Shown: one piece after another, positions 37,349 through 47,142 of the stretch | Layout: every line of letters starts with the position of its first letter | Position numbering within the stretch: the stretch's first letter is position 1 | Assembly: GCF_000875895.1 (NCBI RefSeq) | Contig: NZ_JXCF01000003.1 | Span: forward strand, 124,001 to 188,000 | Source of the DNA: Staphylococcus gallinarum | GTDB taxonomy: Bacteria; Bacillota; Bacilli; Staphylococcales; Staphylococcaceae | Length of the DNA: 64,000 bases | Direction of reading: 5' to 3' | Notes under the pieces: model-generated | Told to the model about the DNA's origin: nothing | Seen by the model: the letters and a program-made list of their open reading frames with translations, nothing else | Databases searched by the model: none | Made by a program: the position numbers and the translations under genes

Positions 37349-38287
37349 ATGACTGAAAAAGTACAATTAGGTAAATCAGATGTTAAAGTAAATCCAATTG
37401 CGTTAGGGACTAATGCAGTAGGTGGACATAACTTATATAACAACCTAGATGAAGAACAAGGTAAAGAAGTGGTTCGAACAGCTATAAGAAATGGCATTAA
37501 CTTGTTAGATACTGCGTATATCTATGGACCTGAACGTTCTGAAGAATTGGTAGGAGAAACGGTGAAAGAATTTTCTCGTGATGAATATGCTATTGCTACA
37601 AAAGGTTCACATTACTTTGATGAAGAAGGTAACGTACAACAAAGTAATGACCCAGAATTTTTAAAAGAACAAGTTGAAAAAAGTTTAGAGCGCTTGCAAT
37701 TAGATTATATTGATTTATATTATATTCATTTCCCTGATGAAAACACACCTAAAGATAAAGCGGTGGCAGCATTGAAAGAATTGAAAGATGCTGGAAAGAT
37801 AAAAGCGATTGGTGTTTCTAACTTTAGTTTAGAACAATTGAAAGAAGCGAATAAAGATGGATATGTTGATGTTGTTCAAATGGAATATAATTTACTAAAT
37901 AGAGAAAATGAAGCAATATTCGATTATACTGCGGAAAATAATATTACCTTTATTCCATATTTCCCACTAGTGTCAGGTATCTTAGCAGGTAAGTATAATG
38001 AAAATAGTACATTTGATGATTTACGCTCTGAAAATCCAGAATTCCAAGGTGAAAAATTTAAAGAAAACCTTAAAAAAGTAGATGAATTGAGAGGAATTGC
38101 AAATAATCATGGTGTCGATGTGGCACATGTGGTCTTAGCATTTTATTTAACGAGACCTTCACTAGATGTGGTTATTCCAGGTGCCAAACGTGCTGATCAA
38201 GTAGTAGATAACTTACAAACATTAGATGTGACATTAACTGATGAAGAGATTAAGCATATTGAGTCGATTTTTCCTGTTGAAAAATAA
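37349..38287 (+). CDS. Aldo/keto reductase
   Basis: A 312-residue NADPH-dependent (beta/alpha)8 reductase. The tetrad is seen as D in [10 protein letters not shown] in that motif, K in IATKGSHY and H in [21 protein letters not shown] and the C-terminal [14 protein letters not shown] bind NADPH. It resembles the YhdN/general stress type of aldo/keto reductases. The substrate is unknown. ATG follows GAGGAGTGGG. Monocistronic with a terminator. Confidence 0.9.
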   Translation: MTEKVQLGKSDVKVNPIALGTNAVGGHNLYNNLDEEQGKEVVRTAIRNGINLLDTAYIYGPERSEELVGETVKEFSRDEYAIATKGSHYFDEEGNVQQSNDPEFLKEQVEKSLERLQLDYIDLYYIHFPDENTPKDKAVAALKELKDAGKIKAIGVSNFSLEQLKEANKDGYVDVVQMEYNLLNRENEAIFDYTAENNITFIPYFPLVSGILAGKYNENSTFDDLRSENPEFQGEKFKENLKKVDELRGIANNHGVDVAHVVLAFYLTRPSLDVVIPGAKRADQVVDNLQTLDVTLTDEEIKHIESIFPVEK

Positions 38288-38319
38288 GGCATAGCCATTT
38301 TGAATAAATGTGAAATAGG

Positions 38320-38366
38320 AAGCAGGCAGTTTCAAATGCATAATTTGAAACTGCCTGCTTGTTTTG
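38320..38366 (+). terminator. Terminator after the aldo/keto reductase
   Basis: AAGCAGGCAGTTTCAAAT pairs with ATTTGAAACTGCCTGCTT, a perfect 18-bp stem around GCATA, then GTTTTG. The following 38367-38740 is AT-rich; no other feature is seen there. Confidence 0.92.
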
Positions 38367-38740
38367 TTTTAGTATATTCACCAATGATACACACAATTAT
38401 AGAAATGAATTTTGCTCAGGTTGTATTATAAAATTTACATGCGCTTTAAGTTGTGTAACAACACGATAAATAAATGGATGTTATTCAATTTATTTAAGTT
38501 CTTAAAATCGTAACAATTTAAATATTTAAAAACGAAAAATTAGGGAATATACATTTTAATATATAAAAAATTTGATGATTTATGAGCAAATAACTTAATA
38601 TATTAATGTATTTTAATTAAACTGTTTAATAACTGAGCAATTTAGTGTAGGATTATTAATTAAGTTTGGTGCATTGATATGCAATGTATATTGATAATTT
38701 TTAATGTGTAAATCATTAAAGATAGTAGAAGGAGTTTATT

Positions 38741-39286
38741 ATGATTACAGTTTTATTCGGAGGAAGTCGCCCAGAGGGTAACACAGCTTATTTAACTAAG
38801 ATGGCCGTTGAAGGATATGACTATGAGTGGATTGACTTAACAAAATACCAATTAAACCCAGTTCGAGATGTAAGACATGACAATACGACTATTGAAACTT
38901 ATGATGATGACTATAAACAGATTATTGATAAAGTATTAGCGAGTGACACGGTAATCATCGCTTCACCAATTTATTGGTATAGCTTATCTGCGTCAATGAA
39001 AGCATTTTTTGATCATTGGTCAGAAACACTTGTGGACCCTAATTATAAAGATTTTAAAGCTAAGATGGCAGAGAAAGATTTCCGCTTGATTATCGTTGGT
39101 GGTGACTGCCCTAAAGTAAAGGCGAAACCATGTATCACACAAGTGAAATATAGTTTAGAATTTTTAGGTGCTAGCTTATCTGGTTACATTATTGGAACGG
39201 CTGAAAGACCTGGTGATATTGAAAAAGATGTCTACGCATTAAATAGAGCAGAAGAATGGCAAGAAACATTAAGTGCTAATAAATAA
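38741..39286 (+). CDS. NAD(P)H-dependent flavodoxin-like oxidoreductase
   Basis: A 181-residue flavodoxin-fold reductase of the FMN_red/WrbA-like group. GGSRPEGNTAYLTK near residue 7 holds FMN phosphate and ASPIYWYSLSASMKAFFDHW near residue 74 is the flavin-ring loop. It likely reduces quinones or other electrophiles; the electron acceptor is unknown. ATG 38741 follows AAGGAG. Monocistronic. Confidence 0.85.
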   Translation: MITVLFGGSRPEGNTAYLTKMAVEGYDYEWIDLTKYQLNPVRDVRHDNTTIETYDDDYKQIIDKVLASDTVIIASPIYWYSLSASMKAFFDHWSETLVDPNYKDFKAKMAEKDFRLIIVGGDCPKVKAKPCITQVKYSLEFLGASLSGYIIGTAERPGDIEKDVYALNRAEEWQETLSANK

Positions 39287-39298
39287 ATAGCTAAACTT

Positions 39299-39336
39299 TA
39301 GTTTGAATGATGTACGCATCGTTCAAACTATTTTTA
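39299..39336 (+). terminator. Terminator after the flavin reductase
   Basis: TAGTTTGAATGAT pairs with ATCGTTCAAACTA around GTACGC, then TTTTT. Strong. Confidence 0.9.
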
Positions 39337-39370
39337 TCTTTAAGGATAAGTATTTTGACTATTGGAAATA

Positions 39371-39379
39371 TGGTATAAT
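39371..39379 (+). promoter_or_regulatory. Extended -10 promoter before the acetyltransferase
   Basis: TGGTATAAT is an extended -10 box, 40 bp upstream of the start. TTGACT lies only 13 bases before the hexamer, too close for a normal -35, so the extension should carry the promoter. Confidence 0.55.
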
Positions 39380-39418
39380 TAGACTGTTAAGACCGATTAG
39401 AAATAAGGGGAGTGCAAC

Positions 39419-39895
39419 ATGCATAAAGTAAGAAAAGCAACAGCAGATGATGTTGTAGGTATCAGAGATGTCGCAACAAAAGCTTGGTATAATACGTATT
39501 TAAATATTTATGCAGCAAAGACGGTAAATGAACTGTTGGCTGCTTCTTATAATGAACAACATTTATTAAAGCGATTAGATGAGCAACTCTTTTTAGTCGT
39601 TGAAGAAGACAATGAAATTATTGGTTTTGCTAATTTTATTAGTGGAACAGAATTATATTTATCTGCACATTATGTGCGACCTTCTTGGAAACATCATGGT
39701 TATGGTTCAGAGTTATTGAAAGAAGGTTTGGGTTACTTTGATAATTATGAGGCAATTTATCTTGAAGTAGATAATAAAAATGATGATGCGGTATCATTTT
39801 ATAATAAAAAAGGTTTCGAAATAGTACGTTCATATAAACATGTAATGTATGGGGAAGAAATGGACTTAGCTTTAATGAAAAAAACCTTAAAATAA
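39419..39895 (+). CDS. GNAT-family N-acetyltransferase
   Basis: A 158-residue GCN5-related acetyltransferase. LSAHYVRPSWKHHGYGSELLKEGL (residues about 81-104) contains the acetyl-CoA loop (Q/RxxGxG/A pattern: KHHGYGS), and LEVDNKNDDAVSFYNKKGF is the usual C-terminal motif. The acceptor is unknown. It precedes the HD phosphohydrolase gene by about 40 bp and may be co-transcribed with it. Confidence 0.87.
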   Translation: MHKVRKATADDVVGIRDVATKAWYNTYLNIYAAKTVNELLAASYNEQHLLKRLDEQLFLVVEEDNEIIGFANFISGTELYLSAHYVRPSWKHHGYGSELLKEGLGYFDNYEAIYLEVDNKNDDAVSFYNKKGFEIVRSYKHVMYGEEMDLALMKKTLK

Positions 39896-39933
39896 TTTCA
39901 ATAAAGGATTAGTGAATGGAGAGGAGGACTAAA

Positions 39934-41232
39934 TTGACATTTACAACATATGCTACTCAGAAATTACCCGAAGAAAAAGTGTTTAAGGATCCGATTCATA
40001 GATATATTCACGTTAAAGACCAAGTGATTTGGGATTTGATAAAGACAAAGGAATTCCAGCGTTTGAGAAGAATTAAGCAGGTAGGTACTTTATATTTATC
40101 ATTTCATACGGCGGAACATAGTAGGTTTGGACACTCATTAGGTGTTTACGAGATAGTCCGCCGAATTATAGATGATTCATTTAATGGTCGTGAAGCATGG
40201 AATAATGATGATAGACCGCTCGCGCTATGTGCTGCTTTGTTACATGATTTGGGGCATGGTCCATTTTCACATAGCTTTGAAAAGATCTTTAATACAGATC
40301 ATGAAGCTTTTACACAAGCGATTATTACTGGACCAACTGAAGTGAACGAAGTTTTAAGTCGTGTATCAGATGACTTTCCACAACAAGTTGCTGATGTAAT
40401 CAACAAAACACATAAAAATAAACTCGTTATTTCTATGATTTCGTCGCAAATTGATGCGGACAGAATGGATTACTTACAGCGTGATGCCTACTTTACTGGT
40501 GTCTCATATGGTCAGTTCGATATGGAAAGAATCTTAAGATTAATGAGACCCTCTAAAGATGAAGTATTGATTAAAGAGAGCGGCATGCACGCCGTAGAGA
40601 ACTTTATCATGAGCCGTTATCAAATGTATTGGCAGATTTATTTTCACCCAGTAAGTCGTGGTGGAGAGGTATTACTCAATAATTGTTTAAAGCGTGCAAA
40701 GCAATTATACGATGAAGGTTATCATTTTAAGATGGAACCGACAGATTTTATACCATTCTTTGAAGGCACTATGACAATTGAGCAATACATTGAATTAGAT
40801 GAAGCGGTTGTAGTCTACTATTTGAAGGCATGGGTTCGAGAAGATGATGAAATACTGAGTGATTTATCACGTCGTTTTATAAATAGAGATTTATTTAAAC
40901 ATATGCCATTTGATGGTTCGATTATTACGATAACAGAGTTGACGGATTTATTTATTCAAGCTGATATCGATCCTAATTATTATTTTGTAAGTGAGTCATT
41001 TTCAGATTTACCATATGATTATGATCGTCCGGGTTCAAATAGGCAGCCAATTCATTTATTACGACGGAATGGCAAGATAAAGGAAATAAGCAGTCAGTCA
41101 TTAGTCATTTCAAGTATCACAGGGATAAATAGAGAAGACTATAAATTATATTACCCTAAAGAACTCATCACAGAAATTGAAGACGATGATGTAAGAAATG
41201 CGATTATTGGTATTTTAAATGAATTGAACTAA
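39934..41232 (+). CDS. HD-domain phosphohydrolase (YwfO-like dNTPase family), TTG start
   Basis: A 432-residue member of the HD superfamily related to dGTPases and SAMHD1. The site is H in HSRFGHSLG and HD in CAALLHDLGHGPFSH, plus D in SQIDADRMDYLQRD. Bacillus YwfO is the closest named relative I recognise. TTG 39934 is chosen because GGAGG is nine bases before it and the protein begins MTFTTYATQKLPEE as in other staphylococci; ATG 39916 lies in the leader. Likely substrate is a nucleoside triphosphate. Confidence 0.85.
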   Translation: MTFTTYATQKLPEEKVFKDPIHRYIHVKDQVIWDLIKTKEFQRLRRIKQVGTLYLSFHTAEHSRFGHSLGVYEIVRRIIDDSFNGREAWNNDDRPLALCAALLHDLGHGPFSHSFEKIFNTDHEAFTQAIITGPTEVNEVLSRVSDDFPQQVADVINKTHKNKLVISMISSQIDADRMDYLQRDAYFTGVSYGQFDMERILRLMRPSKDEVLIKESGMHAVENFIMSRYQMYWQIYFHPVSRGGEVLLNNCLKRAKQLYDEGYHFKMEPTDFIPFFEGTMTIEQYIELDEAVVVYYLKAWVREDDEILSDLSRRFINRDLFKHMPFDGSIITITELTDLFIQADIDPNYYFVSESFSDLPYDYDRPGSNRQPIHLLRRNGKIKEISSQSLVISSITGINREDYKLYYPKELITEIEDDDVRNAIIGILNELN

Positions 41233-41359
41233 TGTGTGAATATTGCTGCTGCTTTGGTTGAGAAATAGGTCTTCGAGGTAGTAGAATACACTTGTAGAAA
41301 TTACTTATGTATAATAAATAATTTGAATAATAGTAATGAAGGATAGGAGGTACTTTCTG

Positions 41360-41866
41360 GTGGCAGATAAAAAGGGCTTTAAATTTAACATTGTTAAGAA
41401 TGATCCACTAGACGGTCATAAAGGTACGAATATTGGGTCCATTAGTTTAGATAATATAGCGCCAGTCTTTATTGATGTTGAGAATAAAGATGCTTTTATA
41501 GATATTGGCGGCATGCATGCACGAGCAAGTGTTGAAAAGGGTGTGAAATGGATTGATGATAAAGCTGCTGTAGAAGGTGATGAAGCGAAAGAATATTGGC
41601 TTTGTTGGGTAACTACAGAACGAGGAGAAAACGGCCCCTATTATGCAGGCTTGACGGCTTGTTATCTCTTAGTTAATAAATCAATTCGTCGAGGTTATAA
41701 AAGTATGCCAGAGCATGTCAATATGATGGATAAGTCAATGAAACGTCAAATCGAAATTGACCATATTGGTGAGGAAAATAAAGCGGTGCTTAAAGCATTT
41801 TTAATGGAACATGATCAGGATATGTGGAATAATTCAGATAAAGCGTTACATGAGGCTTTACAATAA
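41360..41866 (+). CDS. YwhD family protein, GTG start
   Basis: A 168-residue protein of the YwhD family, function unknown. FNIVKNDPLDGHKGTNIGSISLDN and IGGMHARASVEKGVKW are the conserved stretches. GTG 41360 is used because AGGAGG at 41345-41350 sits nine bases before it; the ATG at 41336 is upstream of that binding site. A similar neighbourhood (ywfO, ywhD, ywiB, argS) exists in Bacillus. A terminator follows. Confidence 0.85.
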   Translation: MADKKGFKFNIVKNDPLDGHKGTNIGSISLDNIAPVFIDVENKDAFIDIGGMHARASVEKGVKWIDDKAAVEGDEAKEYWLCWVTTERGENGPYYAGLTACYLLVNKSIRRGYKSMPEHVNMMDKSMKRQIEIDHIGEENKAVLKAFLMEHDQDMWNNSDKALHEALQ

Positions 41867-41882
41867 CATATTTAAATTTATC

Positions 41883-41918
41883 AGGAATCAAACTTTATAT
41901 CGTTTGATTCCTTTTTTA
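41883..41918 (+). terminator. Terminator after ywhD-like gene
   Basis: AGGAATCAAAC pairs exactly with GTTTGATTCCT around TTTATATC, then TTTTT. Confidence 0.92.
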
Positions 41919-42002
41919 TATAGGTAACCATATACATCATAGTGGTAAAGGATAATTGACGTTGATAAAATGTCATACGAACTGTAACCGACAAATTAAA
42001 TA

Positions 42003-42011
42003 TGCTATAAT
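42003..42011 (+). promoter_or_regulatory. Extended -10 promoter of the DUF1934-argS operon
   Basis: TGCTATAAT is an extended -10 box 38 bp before the DUF1934 start; TGTAAC is 17 bases upstream of the hexamer as a weak -35. Confidence 0.55.
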
Positions 42012-42048
42012 AGTGTGTATTATTTTAAAAAGTAGGGTGAATCATCCG

Positions 42049-42465
42049 TTGGAAAACAATGTGAATATTCAGACGAAACAAGTCGTTAAACAACACGGGA
42101 ACAAAGAAAAATTTTCCCATTCTACTCAAGGTTCATGGCAAAAAAGGAATGCAGAATTTATACGTTATAATGAACAAATTGATGAGGCACAAGTACAAGT
42201 CACAGTTAAGATAGAAGATAGTGGTGTTAAGATTATTCGCAAAGGTGATATCAAGATGAATCTCCATTTTGTTGAAGGTGAAGACACGATAACACTCTAT
42301 GAAATCACTGGTGGTCGAATTCCACTAACTGTAAGAACGCATTCAATTATACAGTTTGTCACAGCAGATGGTGGTAAATTGAAGGTACATTATGATTTAA
42401 TACAAGATGAAGAAAAAATGGGAACGTATCAATATGAAATAATATACAAGGAGATAGCGAAATGA
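42049..42465 (+). CDS. DUF1934 (YwiB-like) protein
   Basis: A 138-residue beta-barrel protein of the DUF1934/YwiB family (calycin-like). [29 protein letters not shown] and KLKVHYDL are typical. TTG 42049 is eight bases after AGGGTGA; a GTG at 42037 within that site is possible and an ATG at 41956 lies before the promoter, so is unlikely. It overlaps argS by four bases (ATGA), so translation is coupled. Function unknown. Confidence 0.82.
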   Translation: MENNVNIQTKQVVKQHGNKEKFSHSTQGSWQKRNAEFIRYNEQIDEAQVQVTVKIEDSGVKIIRKGDIKMNLHFVEGEDTITLYEITGGRIPLTVRTHSIIQFVTADGGKLKVHYDLIQDEEKMGTYQYEIIYKEIAK

Positions 42466-44129
42466 ATATCATTGAACAAGTGAAACAGACATTAATCGAT
42501 GAAATTAATAATAGTATTCAAAAAGCGCAATTGGCGGACGCAGAGCAAATTCCAGAAATTAAAATAGAAATTCCTAAAGATAATAAAAATGGAGATTACT
42601 CATCGAATATCGCGATGGTACTGACTAAAATTGCGAAACGTAATCCTCGAGAAATTGCTCAAGCAATCGTAGATAATTTAGATACGACAGCAGCTAATGT
42701 TGAAAAAGTCGACATTGCAGGTCCTGGTTTTATTAACTTTTACTTAGATAATGCATATCTAACTGAAATTATTGTACAAGCCATCCAAAAAGGTGATGAA
42801 TTTGGTTATACTGATACACCAAACGGTAAAAATGTCCTGTTAGAATATGTTTCTGCAAATCCTACAGGTGATTTACATATCGGACATGCACGTAATGCTG
42901 CTGTAGGTGATACATTAGCAAATATCTTAACTGCAGCTGGCTTTAATGTGACACGTGAATATTATATTAATGACGCAGGTAATCAAATTACAAATTTAGC
43001 GCGCTCAATTGAAGCACGTTACTTTGAAGCGTTAGGTGACAACACAGTCTCAATGCCTGAAGATGGTTACCATGGTAAAGATATCATCAATATTGGTAAA
43101 GATTTAGCTGAAAAGCAACCAGAACTTAAAGACTTGTCCCAAGATGAACGTATTAAGACCTTTAGACAATTAGGTGTAGATTATGAAATGACGAAGTTAC
43201 GTAAGGATTTAGCAGACTTCAATACGCATTATGACAATTGGTTTAGTGAGACTTCACTTTATGAAAAAGGTGAAATCGATGCAGTGTTAGAGAAAATGAC
43301 GGAACTTGGTTATACGTATGAAGAAGACGGTGCTACGTGGTTGCGTACAACAGATTTTAAAGATGATAAAGATCGTGTGTTAATTAAAAAAGATGGCAAT
43401 TATACTTATTTCTTACCAGATATTGCTTATCATTTTGACAAGATTGAGCGTGGAAATGATATTTTAATTAACTTATTCGGTGCTGATCACCATGGTTATA
43501 TTAATCGTTTGAAAGCCTCACTAGAAACATTTGGTGTTGATAGTAACCGATTAGAAATTCAAATTATGCAAATGGTTCGTTTAATGCAAGATGGTGAAGA
43601 AGTTAAGATGAGTAAACGTACAGGTAATGCAATTACTTTACGTGAAATTATGGATGAAGTCGGAGTCGATGCTGCGAGATACTTCTTAACAATGCGTAGT
43701 CCAGATACTCATTTCGACTTTGATATGGAATTAGCAAAGCAAGAATCCCAAGATAATCCAGTTTATTATGCACAATACGCTCATGCTAGAATTTGTTCAA
43801 TATTGAAACAAGCAGCAGAAAGAGGCATTACGCCATCGACAGATGTGAACTTCAAATTGATCAATAATGAAAAGGCATTTGAACTATTGAAGAAAGTAGC
43901 TGAATTTGAATCAGCAATTCAAAGTGCAGCAGAGCAACGTGCGCCACATCGTATTACAAATTATATTCAAGATTTGGCAGCACATTTCCATAGATTCTAT
44001 AACGCTGAAAAGGTATTAACTGACGATACTGAAAAGACAAAAGCGCATATAGCACTTATTGATGCAGTTAAGATAACATTGCATAATGCATTGAACTTAG
44101 TTGGTGTTACTGCACCTGAATCAATGTAA
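42462..44129 (+). CDS. argS: Arginyl-tRNA synthetase
   Basis: A 555-residue class I aminoacyl-tRNA synthetase. The N-terminal Arg-specific additional domain (residues about 1-85) is followed by the HIGH motif in [18 protein letters not shown] and the KMSKR motif in [11 protein letters not shown], and the anticodon-binding DALR-type domain at the C-terminus. Complete and full-length. It overlaps the DUF1934 gene by four bases. A long hairpin follows. Confidence 0.97.
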   Translation: MNIIEQVKQTLIDEINNSIQKAQLADAEQIPEIKIEIPKDNKNGDYSSNIAMVLTKIAKRNPREIAQAIVDNLDTTAANVEKVDIAGPGFINFYLDNAYLTEIIVQAIQKGDEFGYTDTPNGKNVLLEYVSANPTGDLHIGHARNAAVGDTLANILTAAGFNVTREYYINDAGNQITNLARSIEARYFEALGDNTVSMPEDGYHGKDIINIGKDLAEKQPELKDLSQDERIKTFRQLGVDYEMTKLRKDLADFNTHYDNWFSETSLYEKGEIDAVLEKMTELGYTYEEDGATWLRTTDFKDDKDRVLIKKDGNYTYFLPDIAYHFDKIERGNDILINLFGADHHGYINRLKASLETFGVDSNRLEIQIMQMVRLMQDGEEVKMSKRTGNAITLREIMDEVGVDAARYFLTMRSPDTHFDFDMELAKQESQDNPVYYAQYAHARICSILKQAAERGITPSTDVNFKLINNEKAFELLKKVAEFESAIQSAAEQRAPHRITNYIQDLAAHFHRFYNAEKVLTDDTEKTKAHIALIDAVKITLHNALNLVGVTAPESM

Positions 44130-44164
44130 TGAAATTATAAATCAATTCTTTTAATGAAGAGCAC

Positions 44165-44245
44165 AGAGTGCGCGAAACTTTGGTTCATCAATGGATATGA
44201 GTATCTATTGAGTGAACTTCAAATGAGTTCGTGGCACTCTTTTTG
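44165..44245 (+). terminator. Long hairpin after argS, overlapping the leader of the endonuclease III gene
   Basis: AGAGTGC (44165-44171) pairs with GCACTCT (44234-44240), and five T follow. Inside, CGAA-CT/AGTTCG and TTCAT-CAATGGATA/TATCTATTG-GTGAA pair almost throughout, forming a tall stem-loop of about 76 bases. The T-run stops only three bases before the ribosome binding site GGAGGG of the next gene. Confidence 0.65.
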
Positions 44246-44261
44246 TTTGGAGGGAAAATCA

Positions 44262-44897
44262 TTGCTAGAGGTTAATCAGTTATATCGAATATTGTTACAA
44301 CATATGGGTCCTCAAAATTGGTGGCCAGCAGATTCGAAAATCGAAATCATCTTAGGTGCAATTTTAGTACAAAATACGAATTGGAGAAATGCGGCTTATG
44401 CACTAGAAAGTTTAACTGAAAATACGGAATTGGAACCCCATCAGATATTAAATACCAAGTTAGAAGACTTGCAATTATTGATTAAATCGAGCGGCTTTTA
44501 TAAGGCTAAGGCACAAACAATTTTAACAATATTGACTTGGTTAAATCGCTTTGACTTTGATTATGCAGGCATTCAAGCACATTATGGTAAACAACTGAGA
44601 AAGTCTCTACTTGAATTGAAAGGTATAGGTGAAGAAACAGCTGATGTACTAATGGTGTATGTCTTTGATGGTATTGAGTTTATACCAGATAGTTATACAC
44701 GTAGAATATTTAGCAAGTTGGGTTATAGTGGAACAGAACGATATCACAAATTAAAACAGAAAATAGATTTACCTCAGGACTTTACGAACCAAGATGCCAA
44801 TGAATTACACGCACTATTAGATAATTTTGGTAAAGCATATTTCAATAGTAAAAATAATGGCGATTTTCAATTTTTAGAAAAATATTTTGTCAAATAA
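44262..44897 (+). CDS. Endonuclease III-related HhH-GPD glycosylase, TTG start
   Basis: A 211-residue HhH-GPD protein (COG2231 type). The hairpin motif is ELKGIGEETADVL (residues 118-130) and the catalytic aspartate is D143 in IPDSYTRR. The lysine that gives Nth its lyase activity (GVGRKTA) is E125 here, and the iron-sulfur cysteine loop at the C-terminus is absent, so it should act as a monofunctional glycosylase or have another role. TTG 44262 is seven bases after GGAGGG; the 108-base open stretch upstream lies in a hairpin. Confidence 0.78.
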   Translation: MLEVNQLYRILLQHMGPQNWWPADSKIEIILGAILVQNTNWRNAAYALESLTENTELEPHQILNTKLEDLQLLIKSSGFYKAKAQTILTILTWLNRFDFDYAGIQAHYGKQLRKSLLELKGIGEETADVLMVYVFDGIEFIPDSYTRRIFSKLGYSGTERYHKLKQKIDLPQDFTNQDANELHALLDNFGKAYFNSKNNGDFQFLEKYFVK

Positions 44898-44958
44898 TAT
44901 TATAAAATAGTGATATTTTTGATAAAATTAAAGCAAAATATTAATTAGGAGCACAATC

Positions 44959-45834
44959 ATGAACAAGTCTATTAAATTTATTTCTCTTGTTGCTATATTT
45001 GTTGTCTTGTTAACGGCTTGTAGTACAGGTCAAAATGAAACAGAACATGCAGAAAAAGCAAAATATAACAGAATTATTTCTTTGATGCCAAGTAATACTG
45101 AAACGCTTTACGAACTTGGTTTAGGTAAAAAGGTTATCGGTGTATCTACTGTAGATGACTACCCAAAGGCAGTAAAAGATAAAAAACAATTCGACGCTAT
45201 GAAGTTAAACAAAGAGGCGTTATTAAAGGCTAACCCTGACTTGATTCTAGCGCATGAATCACAGAAATCTACTGCTGGTGATGTATTGAAATCACTGTCA
45301 AAGAGCGGTGTTAAAGTTGTTTATGTTAAAGACGCACAATCAATATCTGAAATGTATGATACCTTCAAACAAATCGGGAAAGTAACCGGAAAAGAGAAGC
45401 AAGCAAATGTATTGGTAAAGGAAACGAAGCAAAATATTAAAAAGATTAAAGATTCTGTACCAAAGGATGCTAAATCACAAAAAGTCTTTATGGAAGTTTC
45501 GTCAGAACCTGAGATTTATACATCAGGAAATCATACGTTCTTCAATGATATGCTAAAAACACTACATGCGAAAAATAGTTTTGAGGATGTAAATGGTTGG
45601 CAAAAGGTTAGTAAAGAAGACATAATTAAAAAGAATCCAGATATAATGATTTCAACAATGGGAGAAACAGAAAAAACTTATGCCAAACAGGTGAAACAAC
45701 GAGGCGGTTTTGATAAGATTAACGCAGTGAAAAATGATAAATTAAAGGCGGTCAATGGAGACGAAATTTCTAGACCGGGGCCACGTTTAGACGATGGTTT
45801 AAAGGAATTGAAAGAAGCAATCTACAATAAATAA
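44959..45834 (+). CDS. Iron-siderophore/cobalamin-type substrate-binding lipoprotein
   Basis: A 291-residue ABC substrate-binding protein. The signal peptide ends in the lipobox LLTAC, with C21 as the lipid-attached residue. The rest is a helical-backbone class III fold (IISLMPSNTETLYELGLGKKVIGVS) typical of FecB/BtuF proteins. It precedes a FecCD permease gene by 230 bp, and in S. aureus I recall the same pair (SA0566-SA0567). No ATPase is encoded beside it. The ligand is unknown. Confidence 0.85.
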   Translation: MNKSIKFISLVAIFVVLLTACSTGQNETEHAEKAKYNRIISLMPSNTETLYELGLGKKVIGVSTVDDYPKAVKDKKQFDAMKLNKEALLKANPDLILAHESQKSTAGDVLKSLSKSGVKVVYVKDAQSISEMYDTFKQIGKVTGKEKQANVLVKETKQNIKKIKDSVPKDAKSQKVFMEVSSEPEIYTSGNHTFFNDMLKTLHAKNSFEDVNGWQKVSKEDIIKKNPDIMISTMGETEKTYAKQVKQRGGFDKINAVKNDKLKAVNGDEISRPGPRLDDGLKELKEAIYNK

Positions 45835-45842
45835 TATATTTG

Positions 45843-45888
45843 ATACAGTAGTTTCTGAGTTGTAATTTGGAAACTGCTGTATTTTTTA
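45843..45888 (+). terminator. Terminator between the binding protein and the permease
   Basis: ATACAG-AGTTTC pairs with GAAACT-CTGTAT, then TTTTT. So the permease may need its own promoter, or this is a partial attenuator. Confidence 0.87.
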
Positions 45889-46065
45889 TAATTCATCAAT
45901 TGAACATTATTATCGATATTAAGCGTGTGCTTTATCTATTTATCAACATCATAGAAACGATTATTTATAGTCTTGGTTAACTGAAAATGGATCTTGTGGT
46001 TGCAATCAAAAAATGATATTTATAATTAATCATAGAGATAAATAACAACAGATGATAAGGTTAAT

Positions 46066-47049
46066 TTGATAAAACAAACTGAAAGCGTGGCAACAATTAT
46101 GAAATATTATAAAATTGTGATGATATGGATGTTTATGTTATGTCTCACTATCACACTGAGTTTGTTGTGGGGCTTAACCTCAATTAACCATAGTCTTACA
46201 CAAACGATTTTATTAGAAGTTCGGATACCTAGAATGTTAGAAGCTGTTCTTGCAGGTATAGGCTTAACAATCGCAGGACATATGTTCCAAACGTTATTAA
46301 ATAACCCACTTGCGGATAGTTATACGTTAGGTTTAGCAAGTGGTGCAACATTGGGGTCAGGTTTCGCAGTGGCGTTAGGAATGTCATTGATTTGGATACC
46401 TTTAATGTCAATAATCAGTAGTTTAATAACATTAGCAATCGTACTTAGCTTAACGGCCGTAATGTCGCGAGGATATCCGGTACGCACATTAATATTATCG
46501 GGTATTATGATTGGAGCATTGTTTAATGCATTACTGTATTTATTAATTGAATTTAACCCTAAAAAGTTAAATAGCATTGTCAATTATATGTTCGGTGGCT
46601 TTGCATCGGCAGAATATTATAAAGTAATCTATATTGCTATTGTTTTGGTGATAGCTATTAGTATATTATTAAGTATGATTTCAAGTATAAAAATATTACA
46701 ACTAGGAGAGTTGAGGGCGCAATCACTTGGTTTACATGTACGTTTAGTAACATATAGTGTATTGATTCTCGCTTCAATTGTGACTGCCGTTATTGTGGCA
46801 TATGTTGGTGTGATAGGCTTTATTGGTATGGTCATTCCCCAACTAGTGCGTCGCCATTATAAACAGTTTAATTTAGGACAACATTTTATGTTAAACATGC
46901 TAATTGGTGGCACGGTTATGGTTATTGCCGATTGGCTAGGGAGTATTGTTATTAATCCTTATCAAATACCAGCTAGTATTGTCCTTGCATTACTTGGTAT
47001 TCCAGTGTTGTTTTACATTATGGTAACTGAGCCACGCTTGAACGAGTAA
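46066..47049 (+). CDS. FecCD-family ABC permease
   Basis: A 327-residue membrane protein with about ten spans and the FecCD hallmarks: EVRIPRMLEAVLAGIGLTIAGHMFQTLLNNPLADSYTLGLASGA and the late VGVIGFIGMVIPQLVRR, where the ATPase would dock. It works as a homodimer with the binding protein upstream. TTG 46066 is preceded by AAGG; the ATG at 46099 is an alternative with a weaker site. No ATP-binding gene follows, so an ATPase such as FhuC encoded elsewhere is probably shared. Confidence 0.83.
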   Translation: MIKQTESVATIMKYYKIVMIWMFMLCLTITLSLLWGLTSINHSLTQTILLEVRIPRMLEAVLAGIGLTIAGHMFQTLLNNPLADSYTLGLASGATLGSGFAVALGMSLIWIPLMSIISSLITLAIVLSLTAVMSRGYPVRTLILSGIMIGALFNALLYLLIEFNPKKLNSIVNYMFGGFASAEYYKVIYIAIVLVIAISILLSMISSIKILQLGELRAQSLGLHVRLVTYSVLILASIVTAVIVAYVGVIGFIGMVIPQLVRRHYKQFNLGQHFMLNMLIGGTVMVIADWLGSIVINPYQIPASIVLALLGIPVLFYIMVTEPRLNE

Positions 47050-47142
47050 TTATGTGAAAATGGGGTACTTGGCAAACAAAAAGATAATTAATTAAATGAA
47101 TGATCAATTTTATGAAATGTTTGAATTAAAGAGGGTATGAAA

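Noticed and set aside
37216-37497. Leftward 93-codon frame overlapping the start of the aldo/keto reductase
   Set aside because: Antisense to a clear gene start and promoter region; no binding site.
44129-44261. T-box riboswitch between argS and the endonuclease III gene
   Set aside because: The structure lacks the T-box sequence AGGGTGGNACCGCG and lies after argS, not before it.
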